Shown piece by piece: positions 8,397-17,270 of a stretch of DNA of 64,000 nucleotides. How positions within the stretch are numbered: the first letter of the stretch is position 1; the number at the start of each line of letters is the position of its first letter. A program made the position numbers and the translations under genes. This DNA is from Thermogemmatispora aurantia (GTDB lineage: Bacteria > Chloroflexota > Ktedonobacteria > Ktedonobacterales > Ktedonobacteraceae): contig NZ_BKZV01000001.1 in NCBI RefSeq assembly GCF_008974285.1, positions 295,319 to 359,318 on the forward strand, in the 5' to 3' direction. The notes under the pieces are model-generated. The model saw only the letters and a program-made list of their open reading frames with translations. It ran no database searches and was not told the DNA's origin.

Positions 8397-10541
8397 ATGA
8401 TGCAACAGTCTGAGACAAGCGCAATGAAGCGCACTTCGCTGAACGCATGGAATCTCTCGCTTGGTCGCGCCATCTGCGGCGACGTTCAGGCGGGCCTGGA
8501 GCGCGAATGGCTGGTCACAAACGGCCTCGGCGGCTACGCCGCTGGCTCGCTTCTTGGAGCCACCACGCGCAGCTACCACGGCCTGCTAGTCGCCGCCCTT
8601 CGCCCGCCGATTGAGCGTTGGGTACTCGTGACGAAGGTCGACGAGGAGCTTCGCCTCCCCCAGGGCCCGGTCCTGAGACTGGGGGTCAACGAGTACCACG
8701 ATGGCACGCTTGACCCGCAGGGAATGTCGTACCTCGACAGCGTCTGCCTCGAAGGCGACATTCCCTGCTTTCGTTATCGCCTGGGAACCGCTCTCATCCT
8801 AGAGAAGCGCATCTGGATGGAATACGGGCAGAATACCACCTATGTCCAGTATGCCCTGCACGGTAGCTACGACGAGAGCGGTGAGCAGGTGCGGGAGCCG
8901 TCGCTGCTGACGCTCCTGCCTTTCTGTGTCGCGCGCAGCCATCACAGCACACTGCGTGGAGATCCCGGCTGGCATTTTCAGGTCGAGCAGGAAGGGAACC
9001 GCTACCGCATCCGTGCCAGCGCTGACACTCCCGTCTATCAGCTGATCGTCGGTCCCTCAGCTCGCTTTGAGCCACGGGGACTGTGGTATTGGCGGGTCCT
9101 CCACCGTCACGATCGCGAGCGTGGCCTGCCCTGTGAGGAGGATGTCTATCTGCCTGGCGTCTTCCATCTCCCGCTGATGCCTGGCGATCGGGTGACGCTT
9201 GTATTGAGTGCAGAGCAGGAACCGCCTGCCGCCCTGGGCAGCCCGCAGCATGAGGAGCAGGTCGCCCAGGCTTATGCCCATCATCGTCGCCGTCTCAAGC
9301 AGCTCCTTGCTGTGGCAGACCGTAGCGTCGAGGATCTGGCGCAGAGCGATCCTGTTCGCGCCCGCCTGGTAGTGGCCGCTGATCAGTTTATTGTGGCTCG
9401 TCCGCAGTACGTGCTCACTCCTACGGGGAAGCGCTATTTGCAGCTCTCGCCCGATCATAAGACGATCATCGCCGGCTATCCGTGGTTCGAGGTCTGGGGG
9501 CGCGACGCCATGATCGCCCTGCCTGGCCTGCTCTTGAGCACCGGTCGCTATAGCGAGGCCCGAGGGCTGCTCAAGGCTTTTGCCTCCTCCGCCAATCAGG
9601 GCTTACTGCCGAACCGCCTTCCCGAGAACGCAGCGGCTCCGGAGTATAATACCGCCGATGCCTCGCTCTGGCTTTTCCGCGCGCTCGATCGCTATCTGGC
9701 CGCCACCGGCGACTGGACTTTGCTTAAGGAGCTGTTTCCCGCTCTTGAGGAGATCTTGCAATGGTATATGCGCGGGACACGCTTCGGTATTGGCATGGAT
9801 CAGCGCGATGGCCTGCTGTTTGTAGGGCTGGGCACAAGCGATCTGCAACTGACCTGGATGGATGCGCGCGTTGATGGCTGCCCGGTGACGCCGCGTCGCG
9901 GCAAGCCTGTGGAGATCAATGCGCTCTGGTACAATGCCCTGGCCTGCATGGAGAGCTGGGCAGTGCGTCTGGCCGTTGACGCTACACGCTACAGCCAGTT
10001 ACGCATCCAGGTGCGCAAACATTTCGCCGAGCGCTTCTGGTATCCCGAGGGAGGGTATCTCTACGATGTGGTGGACGTCGATGGAGAGACGGGCGAGAAC
10101 GATAGCGCTCTGCGTCCTAATCAGCTCTTTGCAGTGGCTTTACCACGTCGTTTGCTGAGCGATGAGCAGGCACGCAGCATTGTCGAACGTGTGAGAGCCG
10201 AGCTGCTGACACCGCTCGGGCTGCGTACACTCAGCCCCCGCGATCCCCACTATCGCTCTCGCTTCAATGGCGATCAACGCCAGCGAGATAGTGCCTATCA
10301 CCAGGGGACAGTCTGGCCCTGGCTCATCGGCGCCTATATCGATGCCTACCTCCATGTCTACAAGGACAACCAGGCCATTTTGCCCTTGCTGGAGCCGCTG
10401 GTGCGCCACCTCTGGGAGGCCTGCCTGGGCACAGTTAGCGAGGTGGCCGAGCCGGAGCCCCCTTTCACACCTGCTGGCTGCTTTGCCCAGGCCTGGAGCG
10501 TGGCCGAGGTGCTGCGCTGTTGGACGCTGGTTACTGAGTAG
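8397..10541 (+). CDS. Amylo-alpha-1,6-glucosidase / glycogen debranching-type enzyme
   Basis: About 714 aa. The N-terminal beta-rich domain begins with EREWLVTNGLGGYAAGSLLG, the hallmark of bacterial/archaeal debranching enzymes (GDE_N). The C-terminal (alpha/alpha)6 GH133-like domain contains the conserved blocks AGYPWFEVWGRDAMIALPGLL, NTADASLW, PVEINALWYNAL and SAYHQGTVWPWLIGAY. It would hydrolyse alpha-1,6 branches of glycogen, in the cytoplasm (no signal peptide). ATG at 8397 follows a weak GGGAACGAGGG site; an upstream in-frame ATG at 8283 would add 38 low-quality residues. It stands alone, with hsp20 following after 240 bp. Confidence 0.92.
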   Translation: MMQQSETSAMKRTSLNAWNLSLGRAICGDVQAGLEREWLVTNGLGGYAAGSLLGATTRSYHGLLVAALRPPIERWVLVTKVDEELRLPQGPVLRLGVNEYHDGTLDPQGMSYLDSVCLEGDIPCFRYRLGTALILEKRIWMEYGQNTTYVQYALHGSYDESGEQVREPSLLTLLPFCVARSHHSTLRGDPGWHFQVEQEGNRYRIRASADTPVYQLIVGPSARFEPRGLWYWRVLHRHDRERGLPCEEDVYLPGVFHLPLMPGDRVTLVLSAEQEPPAALGSPQHEEQVAQAYAHHRRRLKQLLAVADRSVEDLAQSDPVRARLVVAADQFIVARPQYVLTPTGKRYLQLSPDHKTIIAGYPWFEVWGRDAMIALPGLLLSTGRYSEARGLLKAFASSANQGLLPNRLPENAAAPEYNTADASLWLFRALDRYLAATGDWTLLKELFPALEEILQWYMRGTRFGIGMDQRDGLLFVGLGTSDLQLTWMDARVDGCPVTPRRGKPVEINALWYNALACMESWAVRLAVDATRYSQLRIQVRKHFAERFWYPEGGYLYDVVDVDGETGENDSALRPNQLFAVALPRRLLSDEQARSIVERVRAELLTPLGLRTLSPRDPHYRSRFNGDQRQRDSAYHQGTVWPWLIGAYIDAYLHVYKDNQAILPLLEPLVRHLWEACLGTVSEVAEPEPPFTPAGCFAQAWSVAEVLRCWTLVTE

Positions 10542-10740
10542 ATGAGTAGATAGTCGGGAGACTCTGAATGCATACTGCCCTGACGGGAATAAAGTTCCCC
10601 TGGTCATTGTTTCTAAAGGGTGGAAAGGCCAGAAGGAGGCCAGCCGGTGTAGCGTATGACTGGCTGGCAGGGGAGTGCGCGAAGAATCTCGCTCTGGCGC
10701 GCTCCAAGAGAACCGATCCTCTTGTGGCCTGACATCGCTG

Positions 10741-10779
10741 CGTGACTAGGTAATCATGTCACGAAGGAGGTGACGGACC
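10741..10779 (+). promoter_or_regulatory. hsp20 leader with mutually exclusive hairpins around the Shine-Dalgarno
   Basis: Three short elements precede the start: GTGAC (10742-10746), GTCAC (10758-10762) and GTGAC (10770-10774). The middle one can pair with either outer one. Pairing 2:3 puts GAAGGAG, the Shine-Dalgarno core, in a 7-nt loop and buries its 3' end. Pairing 1:2 frees it completely. This could be an RNA thermometer, as known from other small heat-shock genes; it is inferred from sequence only. Confidence 0.45.
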
Positions 10780-11265
10780 ATGACAACGATGGTTCGCTTC
10801 GATCCCTGGCGTGAGATGATGAGCCTGCGCGAGGCGATGGACCGGCTGTTCGAGCAGACCTTTGTGCGTCCGTTCTTCGGCACGCCCCTGAGCCTGAGCG
10901 TGCCCATGAACGTCTATGAGACGGATCAGGGCTATCAGGTGCAGGCGCTGTTGCCGGGCGTCAAGCCGGAGGACATCGATCTGACGGTCCAGGAGAACAC
11001 CCTGACGATCAAGGCGCGCTATCCGGCCCTGGTGGATGAGGGGAAGCAGGTGAACTGGCTGTTGCACGAGATCGGTTCCGGCGAGTGTGTGCGCAGCATC
11101 ACCTTTGCTAAGCCGATTGTGGCCGATCAGATCGAGACGCACTACGAGCATGGTCTGCTGACGATCACTATCCCGGTGAGCGAGGCCAGCCGGCCAAAGC
11201 GCATCGCGATCACAGCCGGTCAGCCCGAGCCTCAGAAGGAGCTGGTAGCCGCTAGCACCCGCTGA
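10780..11265 (+). CDS. Hsp20/alpha-crystallin small heat-shock protein
   Basis: 161-aa small heat-shock protein, an ATP-independent holdase for unfolding proteins. The N-terminus MVRFDPWREMMSLREAMDRLF is typical of bacterial Hsp20. The alpha-crystallin domain (~45-140) holds YQVQALLPGVKPEDIDLTV and the terminal signature YEHGLLTITIPVSE. The C-terminal tail has PKRIAI, matching the IxI/V-type motif used for oligomer assembly. GAAGGAGGTG ends 5 nt before the ATG. A possible regulatory leader is annotated separately. Confidence 0.95.
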   Translation: MTTMVRFDPWREMMSLREAMDRLFEQTFVRPFFGTPLSLSVPMNVYETDQGYQVQALLPGVKPEDIDLTVQENTLTIKARYPALVDEGKQVNWLLHEIGSGECVRSITFAKPIVADQIETHYEHGLLTITIPVSEASRPKRIAITAGQPEPQKELVAASTR

Positions 11266-11651
11266 GGTGTGAGGGCCGTTTACACGTGGCGGATTGGATA
11301 GCGGGCTACTCCTCCGCCCGTGTTCTGCGCTCTCACCGGAAGCGGCACAGGGAAGGTGAAGGCATGCAGGAGGACCGCGTGGAAAGTGACGCCGGTTAGC
11401 TGGCAGCTGAGCCGGTCCTGTGGGCGGCTGACCCGTCAGTCGCGACGCATCGAGCGTGCGCTTCCGGTGAGAGCTGCACCTTGTAAAGTACAGCGCCAGC
11501 CTGGCGGATAGATCTCTTTACGTTACCCAGGTTTGTCAGCCTGTTTTTTTTTGCCCTCCACTTCCTGTTCGGCCAGCACTTACCCCCTCCGCTGGAGGAG
11601 GACAGGGGGCAGCGCAAGCGGAGAGCAAGCAAGGCCGACTCCCCAGGCACT
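11266..11651. other. Convergent intergenic region with a terminator candidate
   Basis: No gene supported. A small palindrome CGCCAG-C-CTGGCG lies at 11494-11506. At 11528-11552 a short CAGG/CCTG stem is followed by nine T residues on the + strand, a plausible but weak-stemmed terminator for hsp20. Confidence 0.4.
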
Positions 11652-13541
11652 TTATTGCACGCGCACCAGAATAACGCTGATGTTTCCTTCGCCGCCGGCG
11701 CGATTAGCCTCATCAACCAGCGAGCGAGCCAGCTGTTGGAGATCACCGCCGCGTGCCAGCAGCTCGCTGAGACGCTCGTCACGGAGCATATGCCAAAGTC
11801 CATCGGTACAGAGCAGGATCAGGTCACCCACCGCTACTTGACGGCTGAAAAAGTCCATCTGCAGGTGGGGCGCCTGGCCCAAATAACGGTATAGACGATG
11901 GCGTCGGGCACTATTATAGAGATCGTCGGGCGCCAGTAGCTCTGCTTCGACCAGGTTGGCGGCCAGCGAATGATCGCGGGTGATGCGCTCCAGTCCTCTG
12001 CCGGGAACGAAGTGATAGGCTCGACTATCGCCAACGCTGGCCACATAGAGGTGGTGGCAATGAAGAAGGGCCACGGTTAGCGTACTGGCCATCGCTGTGT
12101 TGTAGTCAGCATTAGAGTGGTAGATGACCTGATTGGCACGCAGGACGCTCTCTCGCAGCAACGATTCGGCTTGCTGCGCGGCTCGCGAGCCGCCTGCATT
12201 CTGCGACCAAGACGGCAAAGCAGTCAGGCGCGGGATGAGAACATCAGCTACAGTGGCAATAGCCAGATGACTGGCTTCATGTCCACCGATCGAGTGCCCT
12301 CCAGGGCCGCGCAGCCCATCGGCAACCCCGAACAGGCCAAACGGACGTGGTGGCAGCCCGAGACCTAGACCAAGACCCTGGACAATGAGGAGCATGTCTT
12401 CGTTGTCTTGCGCTACGTAGCGCCGCCCCACATCGCTTATATAGCCGACCTGACAGACGTCAATCACGAGCGGTGAGGTTCCATTGAGAGCGCGGCCACA
12501 GTGACGACAGTAGCGCGAGCCGGGACGGTTTTCTCGTCCACAGGTCCCACAAGGATTCCCTGGAATGAGGGTACGCACCAACAAATTAGCGCTGCTACGT
12601 AGAGGGCTGCTGCGCTCAGGAGGCGGCACAATCACGGTGGGGGCTTCAGCAAGGGCTGCTTTCACAGCGTCGGCGAAGGCGCGGGCGCTCGACCAGCGCT
12701 GCGCTGGATCAATATGCATGGCCCGTAGAATAGCCGCATCGACTCCAGGATTGAGAGCCGGGTTGAGCTGGCTCGGCGGTGGTAGCTCAGCTGAGTGGCT
12801 GCGCACGATGGCCTGGAAGGGGAGCAGACCCGTGAACATCTGATAGGCGACTACCCCCATTGAGTAAATATCGCTTGCTGGCTCAGCACGCCCCTTCTCT
12901 TGCTCGGGAGCGATATAGTGTTGGGTACCCAGGGCCCAACCACGCTGCGTTAGCGGCACCTCCTTCTCCATCGCGCGCGCAATACCAAAGTCTGTCAGGA
13001 CCAGCCGCCCATCATCCTGGTGAATGAGAAGATTTGAGGGTTTGATATCACGATGGACGATGCGCTGCGGATGGGCATGCACCGCATCTACTGCTTCAGC
13101 GAGATCGTCAAGATAGCGCAGAGCCAGCTCTAGCGACAGCGGCTTCTCATCCTTGAGCAAGGCTTTGAGCGTTCCCCCCGTGACAAGGGGCATGGCCAGG
13201 TAGAGCAGGCGCCCGTCCTGACCGAAGTTGAGCACTGGCACAATGTTCTTATGTCGCAGCTGATGGGCATAACGAGCCTCACGCTTGAAACGCTCCACTG
13301 CTGTGGAAATATCCATATTCGCAATGTGGAGGGAGAGGATTTTGAGCGCAACCTCCTGCTCATCAAAGCCATCTCTGGCCCGATAGACCGCTCCCATACC
13401 TCCCAGACCGAGTAGCTGCTCAATCGTGTAGCGACCGGCAACGACTGCCCCAGGGAGTAAACACTGACAGAAGGGCTTGCTGCACTGGAAGGTGCCGTCA
13501 GGATAGCTGGCCTGACAACGCGGATTCGGACAACGAAGCAT
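11652..13541 (-). CDS. Serine/threonine protein kinase fused to a PP2C-type phosphatase
   Basis: 629-aa cytoplasmic two-enzyme fusion. Residues 1-30 form a Cys-rich ribbon (CPNPRC, then three more Cys). Residues ~37-300 are a Hanks-type kinase with GLGGMGAVY (45-53), Lys67 in VALK, HRDIKPSN (D165) and DFGIA (D184), so it looks catalytically competent. A CGTCGRE/CRHCGRAL zinc ribbon sits at 331-351. Residues ~365-629 are a PP2C domain with DNED (379-382), ADGLRGPGGHSIGG, GDSRAY (504-509), TRDHS and LLCTDGLW. The final metal-binding DN motif reads GN (619-620), so one Asp is missing. GGGAGGA lies 7 nt before the start. Writing and erasing phosphorylation in one chain suggests a self-limiting switch; its targets are unknown. 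Confidence 0.93.
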   Translation of the reverse strand: MLRCPNPRCQASYPDGTFQCSKPFCQCLLPGAVVAGRYTIEQLLGLGGMGAVYRARDGFDEQEVALKILSLHIANMDISTAVERFKREARYAHQLRHKNIVPVLNFGQDGRLLYLAMPLVTGGTLKALLKDEKPLSLELALRYLDDLAEAVDAVHAHPQRIVHRDIKPSNLLIHQDDGRLVLTDFGIARAMEKEVPLTQRGWALGTQHYIAPEQEKGRAEPASDIYSMGVVAYQMFTGLLPFQAIVRSHSAELPPPSQLNPALNPGVDAAILRAMHIDPAQRWSSARAFADAVKAALAEAPTVIVPPPERSSPLRSSANLLVRTLIPGNPCGTCGRENRPGSRYCRHCGRALNGTSPLVIDVCQVGYISDVGRRYVAQDNEDMLLIVQGLGLGLGLPPRPFGLFGVADGLRGPGGHSIGGHEASHLAIATVADVLIPRLTALPSWSQNAGGSRAAQQAESLLRESVLRANQVIYHSNADYNTAMASTLTVALLHCHHLYVASVGDSRAYHFVPGRGLERITRDHSLAANLVEAELLAPDDLYNSARRHRLYRYLGQAPHLQMDFFSRQVAVGDLILLCTDGLWHMLRDERLSELLARGGDLQQLARSLVDEANRAGGEGNISVILVRVQ

Positions 13542-13764
13542 CAGAGGTTCCTCCCAACACAGGCCGCGCGCACCAGGCGAACGGTCACGACCCTTGTTGC
13601 AGGTATGCAGGTCAAGCGCGAGGGCAAGTAGATCGCCTATCTCGCTCGCTTCCCGCGCTCTAGTCTAGAGGAGTTATTGTTTCGCTGTCAATTGCTTGCT
13701 CAGCTTGTGCGCTCGGGGTCATGCTGCGATGCGGGCACGGGCAGCGCCTTGCGACGGTCTCCTC

Positions 13765-14172
13765 CTACGGAGCGCCCGTCGCGAGCAGAGCATCGGCCTC
13801 AATCTCTACCAGCCACTGCGGATCAAGCAAGCGTGCCACCTGCACCATTGTAGAGGCCGGACGCACCGCGCCAAAGAACTCACCATGAACACGGCCTACC
13901 TGCTCCCAGTCTTCTGCGCGCGTTAGAAAGATACGGGTGCGAATCACCGCCGAGAGATCGGCTCCAAGCTGCTCCAGCGCCGCCTGAATGATCTCCAGAC
14001 AGCGTCGAGTCTGAGCAGCAGCATCGCCAGGGGCCACTGTCCTGCCGTCCGGGCCAAGCGGCGCAGTACCCGAGATGGCGATCATATTGCCAAGACGGAC
14101 TGCCCGTGCAAAGCCGATCACAGGCTCATAGGGCGAACCGGAGGAAACACTCTGACGCTCCAGGAGTTCCAT
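13765..14172 (-). CDS. RidA-family protein
   Basis: 135-aa member of the YjgF/YER057c/UK114 family. RidA proteins hydrolyse reactive enamine/imine intermediates released by PLP enzymes. Visible features: GFARAVRLGNMIAISGTAPLGPDG, the central RCLEIIQAALEQLGADLSAVIRTRIFLT, and the C-terminal STMVQVARLLDPQWLVEIEADAL, where Arg precedes the conserved hydrophobic EIEA strand. Length and motif spacing are normal. Some subfamilies have lost the deaminase Arg and bind other ligands, so substrate scope is open. AAGGAG lies upstream, though somewhat far. Confidence 0.92.
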   Translation of the reverse strand: MELLERQSVSSGSPYEPVIGFARAVRLGNMIAISGTAPLGPDGRTVAPGDAAAQTRRCLEIIQAALEQLGADLSAVIRTRIFLTRAEDWEQVGRVHGEFFGAVRPASTMVQVARLLDPQWLVEIEADALLATGAP

Positions 14173-14233
14173 ATACTTTCTTACTTCTCCTTTAACTTAT
14201 TAAAGGTAATTTTTCTCTTGATGAAGAAAAACC

Positions 14234-14257
14234 AGCCGGGATAAGGGTCTTACGGCT
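14234..14257 (-). terminator. Terminator of the 14260-15318 gene
   Basis: AGCCG (14234-14238) pairs with CGGCT (14253-14257). On the - strand the stem is followed by GG and a T-run; on the + strand by TTTT. It starts 3 nt after the stop codon. Confidence 0.6.
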
Positions 14258-14259
14258 TT

Positions 14260-15318
14260 TCAGTGCATAGACAGACCGGTGCGGCGGACGGTCACGGTAC
14301 CAAGATTGGTATGGAGCTGGAGATTGGCTCGAGGCGGCTCACCGACAAGCGTTTGGCCGAACTCATTGGTAACGCCGCCCAGGCTGGAAGAGGCAGCCAG
14401 CAGCATCGATGTGTCGGATGGCAAGCTGACATCTATCGCACCCGCGTTGGTCGTCATCTGATAGTGACCTCCGGGTTCCAAGGCACCGCCAAAAGAGATG
14501 GCTCCGGCATTCGTGTGACAGTAAACCTGTCCACAGAGCCGACTCTGCTGCACAGTGATGGTCCCAGCATCAGTCTCCAGACTCGACCGATCTTCAAGTG
14601 TCGCCTGTAACACAGTAATCGTACCTGCATTCGTTTTGACCGTCAACCGTCCCTGCCCGCCCAGGATCTGGACAGAGCCAGCGTTGCCCTCGATCTGCAG
14701 GTCACAGACAGCAGGTACGCTGATATCCAGCCGAACATAGCCCAGGTTCGCCAGCGAAAAGGGATGCTGGTAGAGGCTCGAAACCGTGACACTGACCGCG
14801 TTCTCCCGCTGCTGACAATCGACGGTCAGCTCATCGCGTCCGCCCCAGAGGCCACTCAGGTACTTCGTCGCCAGGATCTCAAGCGTGTTAGCGTGGCTTC
14901 CCCCACGGTGAATAGAAATGGGGCCAGCCGGATTGCGAATAATGAGCGTTGGACGCCCCGTGACCTCGAAGCGACTGGGGGGCAGGGTGACTACCCGCCT
15001 AAAGCCCCAGAGGACCACGACACCCCCCAGTACAATGAGGGCAGCCAGGGCCAGCACCAGGCCGAGTAGATTGTTGAGATAGCTAACAAAGAGACTGCCG
15101 ATAATTACCAAAACAACTATGATCAGGGCAAGCTGCCAAGCCGGAAGAGACGAGGAGCCTGGTTGCACTTTCCCAAAAGCCTCGTGGGCTTCATAGCCCG
15201 CCTCAACAAAAGAAGGCGCAGGATAGCGCGGCTCCCCCTCAGCTTGGGCCTGCCTTTGCTCTTCACCTTCCGGCTTTGGCCCCTCAGCCGGCGGGAACAT
15301 CATTTGCTGCTGGCTCAT
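14260..15318 (-). CDS. Membrane protein with DUF4097-like adhesin repeat domain
   Basis: 352 aa. Residues 1-60 are polar. Two hydrophobic segments at ~63-85 and ~88-110 (LALIIVVLVIIGSLFVSYL and LVLALAALIVLGGVVVLWG) would anchor it in the membrane. From ~115 to the end it is a repetitive beta-strand protein with spaced IEGNAGSVQI, VKTNAGTITV, LETDAGTITV, CHTNAGAISF, MTTNAGAIDV and LHTNLGTVTV units, the pattern of putative auto-transporter/adhesin-like beta-helix domains. GGGGAGA stands 8 nt before the start. Function is unknown; such proteins are often linked to envelope stress or adhesion. Confidence 0.8.
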   Translation of the reverse strand: MSQQQMMFPPAEGPKPEGEEQRQAQAEGEPRYPAPSFVEAGYEAHEAFGKVQPGSSSLPAWQLALIIVVLVIIGSLFVSYLNNLLGLVLALAALIVLGGVVVLWGFRRVVTLPPSRFEVTGRPTLIIRNPAGPISIHRGGSHANTLEILATKYLSGLWGGRDELTVDCQQRENAVSVTVSSLYQHPFSLANLGYVRLDISVPAVCDLQIEGNAGSVQILGGQGRLTVKTNAGTITVLQATLEDRSSLETDAGTITVQQSRLCGQVYCHTNAGAISFGGALEPGGHYQMTTNAGAIDVSLPSDTSMLLAASSSLGGVTNEFGQTLVGEPPRANLQLHTNLGTVTVRRTGLSMH

Positions 15319-15946
15319 GGCTGGTTTCTCCCCCTAGCTTCCGTCTTCTTCTCCTCTTTTTACTTCCTCTCTTCGCCGACAGGAACAGTCTCAGCACCCT
15401 GACCGTCGATTCCAGCTCGCCGAGGGGCCAAGGCACTTGACCAGGCCAGGGAGAAGGCAGTTCCCCCTCATCCGTCCTGACCCCCGGCCACCAACGGCCA
15501 GAGAGCCTACTCTTCTTCCCTCCCGACTACCCACCCGGTACCTGAGCCGCAGGCGGTTACCCTGCTGTCTCCTAGCAGTAGGTCTCCCGACGCCACAGAA
15601 CCCACAAGGGAGAGCGACTTCAGATTGCTGACCCTCTCTTCCAGGGTTCCTCATCCCTGCCACTGCCGTAGCGAATACGTGAGGCTGGGAGAAAAGTTGC
15701 ACAGTCAGTAGAGCGGTAGACTATTTTCCCAGAACAGTGACCAGTCGGAGCAGAAGAACAGGCAATCAAGCAAAGCGGAGGTCGAGGTCGATGAGAGAAC
15801 ATCTGCCCCGGCTCACAGCCAGATTGTCCCGGCTGGCGGAGGAGGAGTATAATCTGTCAGGGTGAGGGCCGCTGCTGCCCCCTGTTTGGCTATGCTGTCG
15901 GCCTCACCCCAAAGGAAGACGCGAGCTAAAAGGATATGTTTCCGGC
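15319..15946. other. Divergent intergenic region
   Basis: About 630 bp between divergent membrane-protein genes. A promoter for the rightward gene is seen at 15824-15852; no coding sequence was convincing. Confidence 0.5.
15824..15852 (+). promoter_or_regulatory. Candidate promoter with consensus TATAAT
   Basis: TTGTCC (15824-15829), 17-bp spacer, TATAAT (15847-15852), about 95 bp before the start of the membrane protein. Confidence 0.6.
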
Positions 15947-16939
15947 ATGATACAGACGCTCCCACTGGTGCTTTCAATTGTCATGAGCGAGCTGGCCATC
16001 GGCTCGTTCCTGCTGCTCTACGTGCTGGACTGGCGTAGTGAGGTGCGGCGGAGCTTTCTACTCTTTTTCACCATCATCTATCTCCTCTTCACCGCTCTCA
16101 CCTATCTTTTCCAGCAGAGCTTCGCCTCCCAGCCATTGCTGGATAGCTTTGAGCGACTCGACAAGCAGTGGACTGGCTATGCCAGCCCGGTGCTGCTGGC
16201 CTTTCTCCTGCTACTGCTGCCCTATTTGCTCTTCCTGATCCTGGACCGGCGAGCCGGAGTAGATGGTAAAGAGAAAGCTGCGCAAGCCGGGGAAGGGCAA
16301 TTTTCTGTGATACGGGTTCTGCGGCTGGTAAGCGGCGGCCTGGCTTCAGTGGCTGGTTTGCTCATGCTCTTTGTACTGGGCATGATTTACCGTCCGCTCG
16401 CGCCCTCGCCGCTCGGGGAAGCCCTCACCGTTCTGAGCTTCTTCATAGCGGCTCTGGCTGTCGGCGGCGTGATGACCTCGATGTGGCTCGGCCACTGGTA
16501 TCTTGTCACGCCAGCTCTGAGCGAGCGCCCGCTCCTGTTCAGCACAGCGGTGGTCCTGATCGCCATTGTGCTTCAGATTCTCCTGACGCTGGTCAGCTCT
16601 ACTGTAGCCAGTCCTGCGACCTCAACCGCCGCCACACACTCAGCCCAGGCCACAGCGACAACCATAGCCACGAGTCCGACGCCTGCACCCGCCGTCTCAA
16701 GCGCTCCTGCAGCCGTCAAGCCAGCCGGCGCTCCCACAGTCAGTCCTTTGAGTATGGGCGTTCTTGGCTGGCTGCGCATTCTGCTTGGCTTCGCCTTCCC
16801 TCTCGTCCTGGGCGCTCTCACCTGGAAGCTGGCACGTGAACGCTCTTTTCAATCGGCCACGGGCATGCTCTATCTGATCGTCGTCATGACGCTGGCAGGC
16901 GAGGTTTTGGCCCGCGGCATGTTCCTGAGCACGCTCTAG
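15947..16939 (+). CDS. Multi-pass membrane protein of unknown function
   Basis: 330 aa, strongly hydrophobic. About seven or eight membrane segments can be seen, among them MIQTLPLVLSIVMSELAIG at the N-terminus, LLFFTIIYLLFTALTYLF, LLAFLLLLLPYLLFLIL, LASVAGLLMLFVLGMIY, LFSTAVVLIAIVLQILLTL and ILLGFAFPLVLGALTW. A Thr/Ala/Pro-rich hydrophilic loop at ~218-262 separates the last segments. No family motif is recognised. A good promoter lies upstream and AAAAGGA precedes the ATG. It faces the CoA ligase convergently. Confidence 0.75.
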   Translation: MIQTLPLVLSIVMSELAIGSFLLLYVLDWRSEVRRSFLLFFTIIYLLFTALTYLFQQSFASQPLLDSFERLDKQWTGYASPVLLAFLLLLLPYLLFLILDRRAGVDGKEKAAQAGEGQFSVIRVLRLVSGGLASVAGLLMLFVLGMIYRPLAPSPLGEALTVLSFFIAALAVGGVMTSMWLGHWYLVTPALSERPLLFSTAVVLIAIVLQILLTLVSSTVASPATSTAATHSAQATATTIATSPTPAPAVSSAPAAVKPAGAPTVSPLSMGVLGWLRILLGFAFPLVLGALTWKLARERSFQSATGMLYLIVVMTLAGEVLARGMFLSTL

Positions 16940-17029
16940 GGCACGGCTGGAGGGGTCTGTCGCGCCACGAATCGTCCAGATCGAGCACAAGCCTGCAAGG
17001 AAGTCACCAGATCGCGGGTGCCTCACCAG

Positions 17030-17080
17030 ACAGGGTGAGAGTGGCATCCAGGCAGATAGATGCCAGAACTCTCACCCTGT
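17030..17080. terminator. Strong bidirectional terminator hairpin
   Basis: ACAGGGTGAGAGT (17030-17042) pairs exactly with ACTCTCACCCTGT (17068-17080). Inside, GGCATC pairs with GATGCC around a 10-nt loop. It lies between the convergent membrane-protein and CoA-ligase genes and is the main feature of the 331-bp gap at 16940-17270. Confidence 0.65.
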
Positions 17081-17270
17081 TTCTGCACTCAAGGTCTCCA
17101 ACAGACCTGGCGTTGACCCTCTTTCCCTGCCCTGAGACGAACCGAGACGAACACCATCCACAGCTCGCTTGAAGCAGGCCGCTGACAGGGCGCTGGGCAG
17201 GCAAGCAAACAAGAAGGCCGGATGGCCACAGTTCGCGGCCTATCCTATTTTTTTCGGCCTGGCGCTCTGG

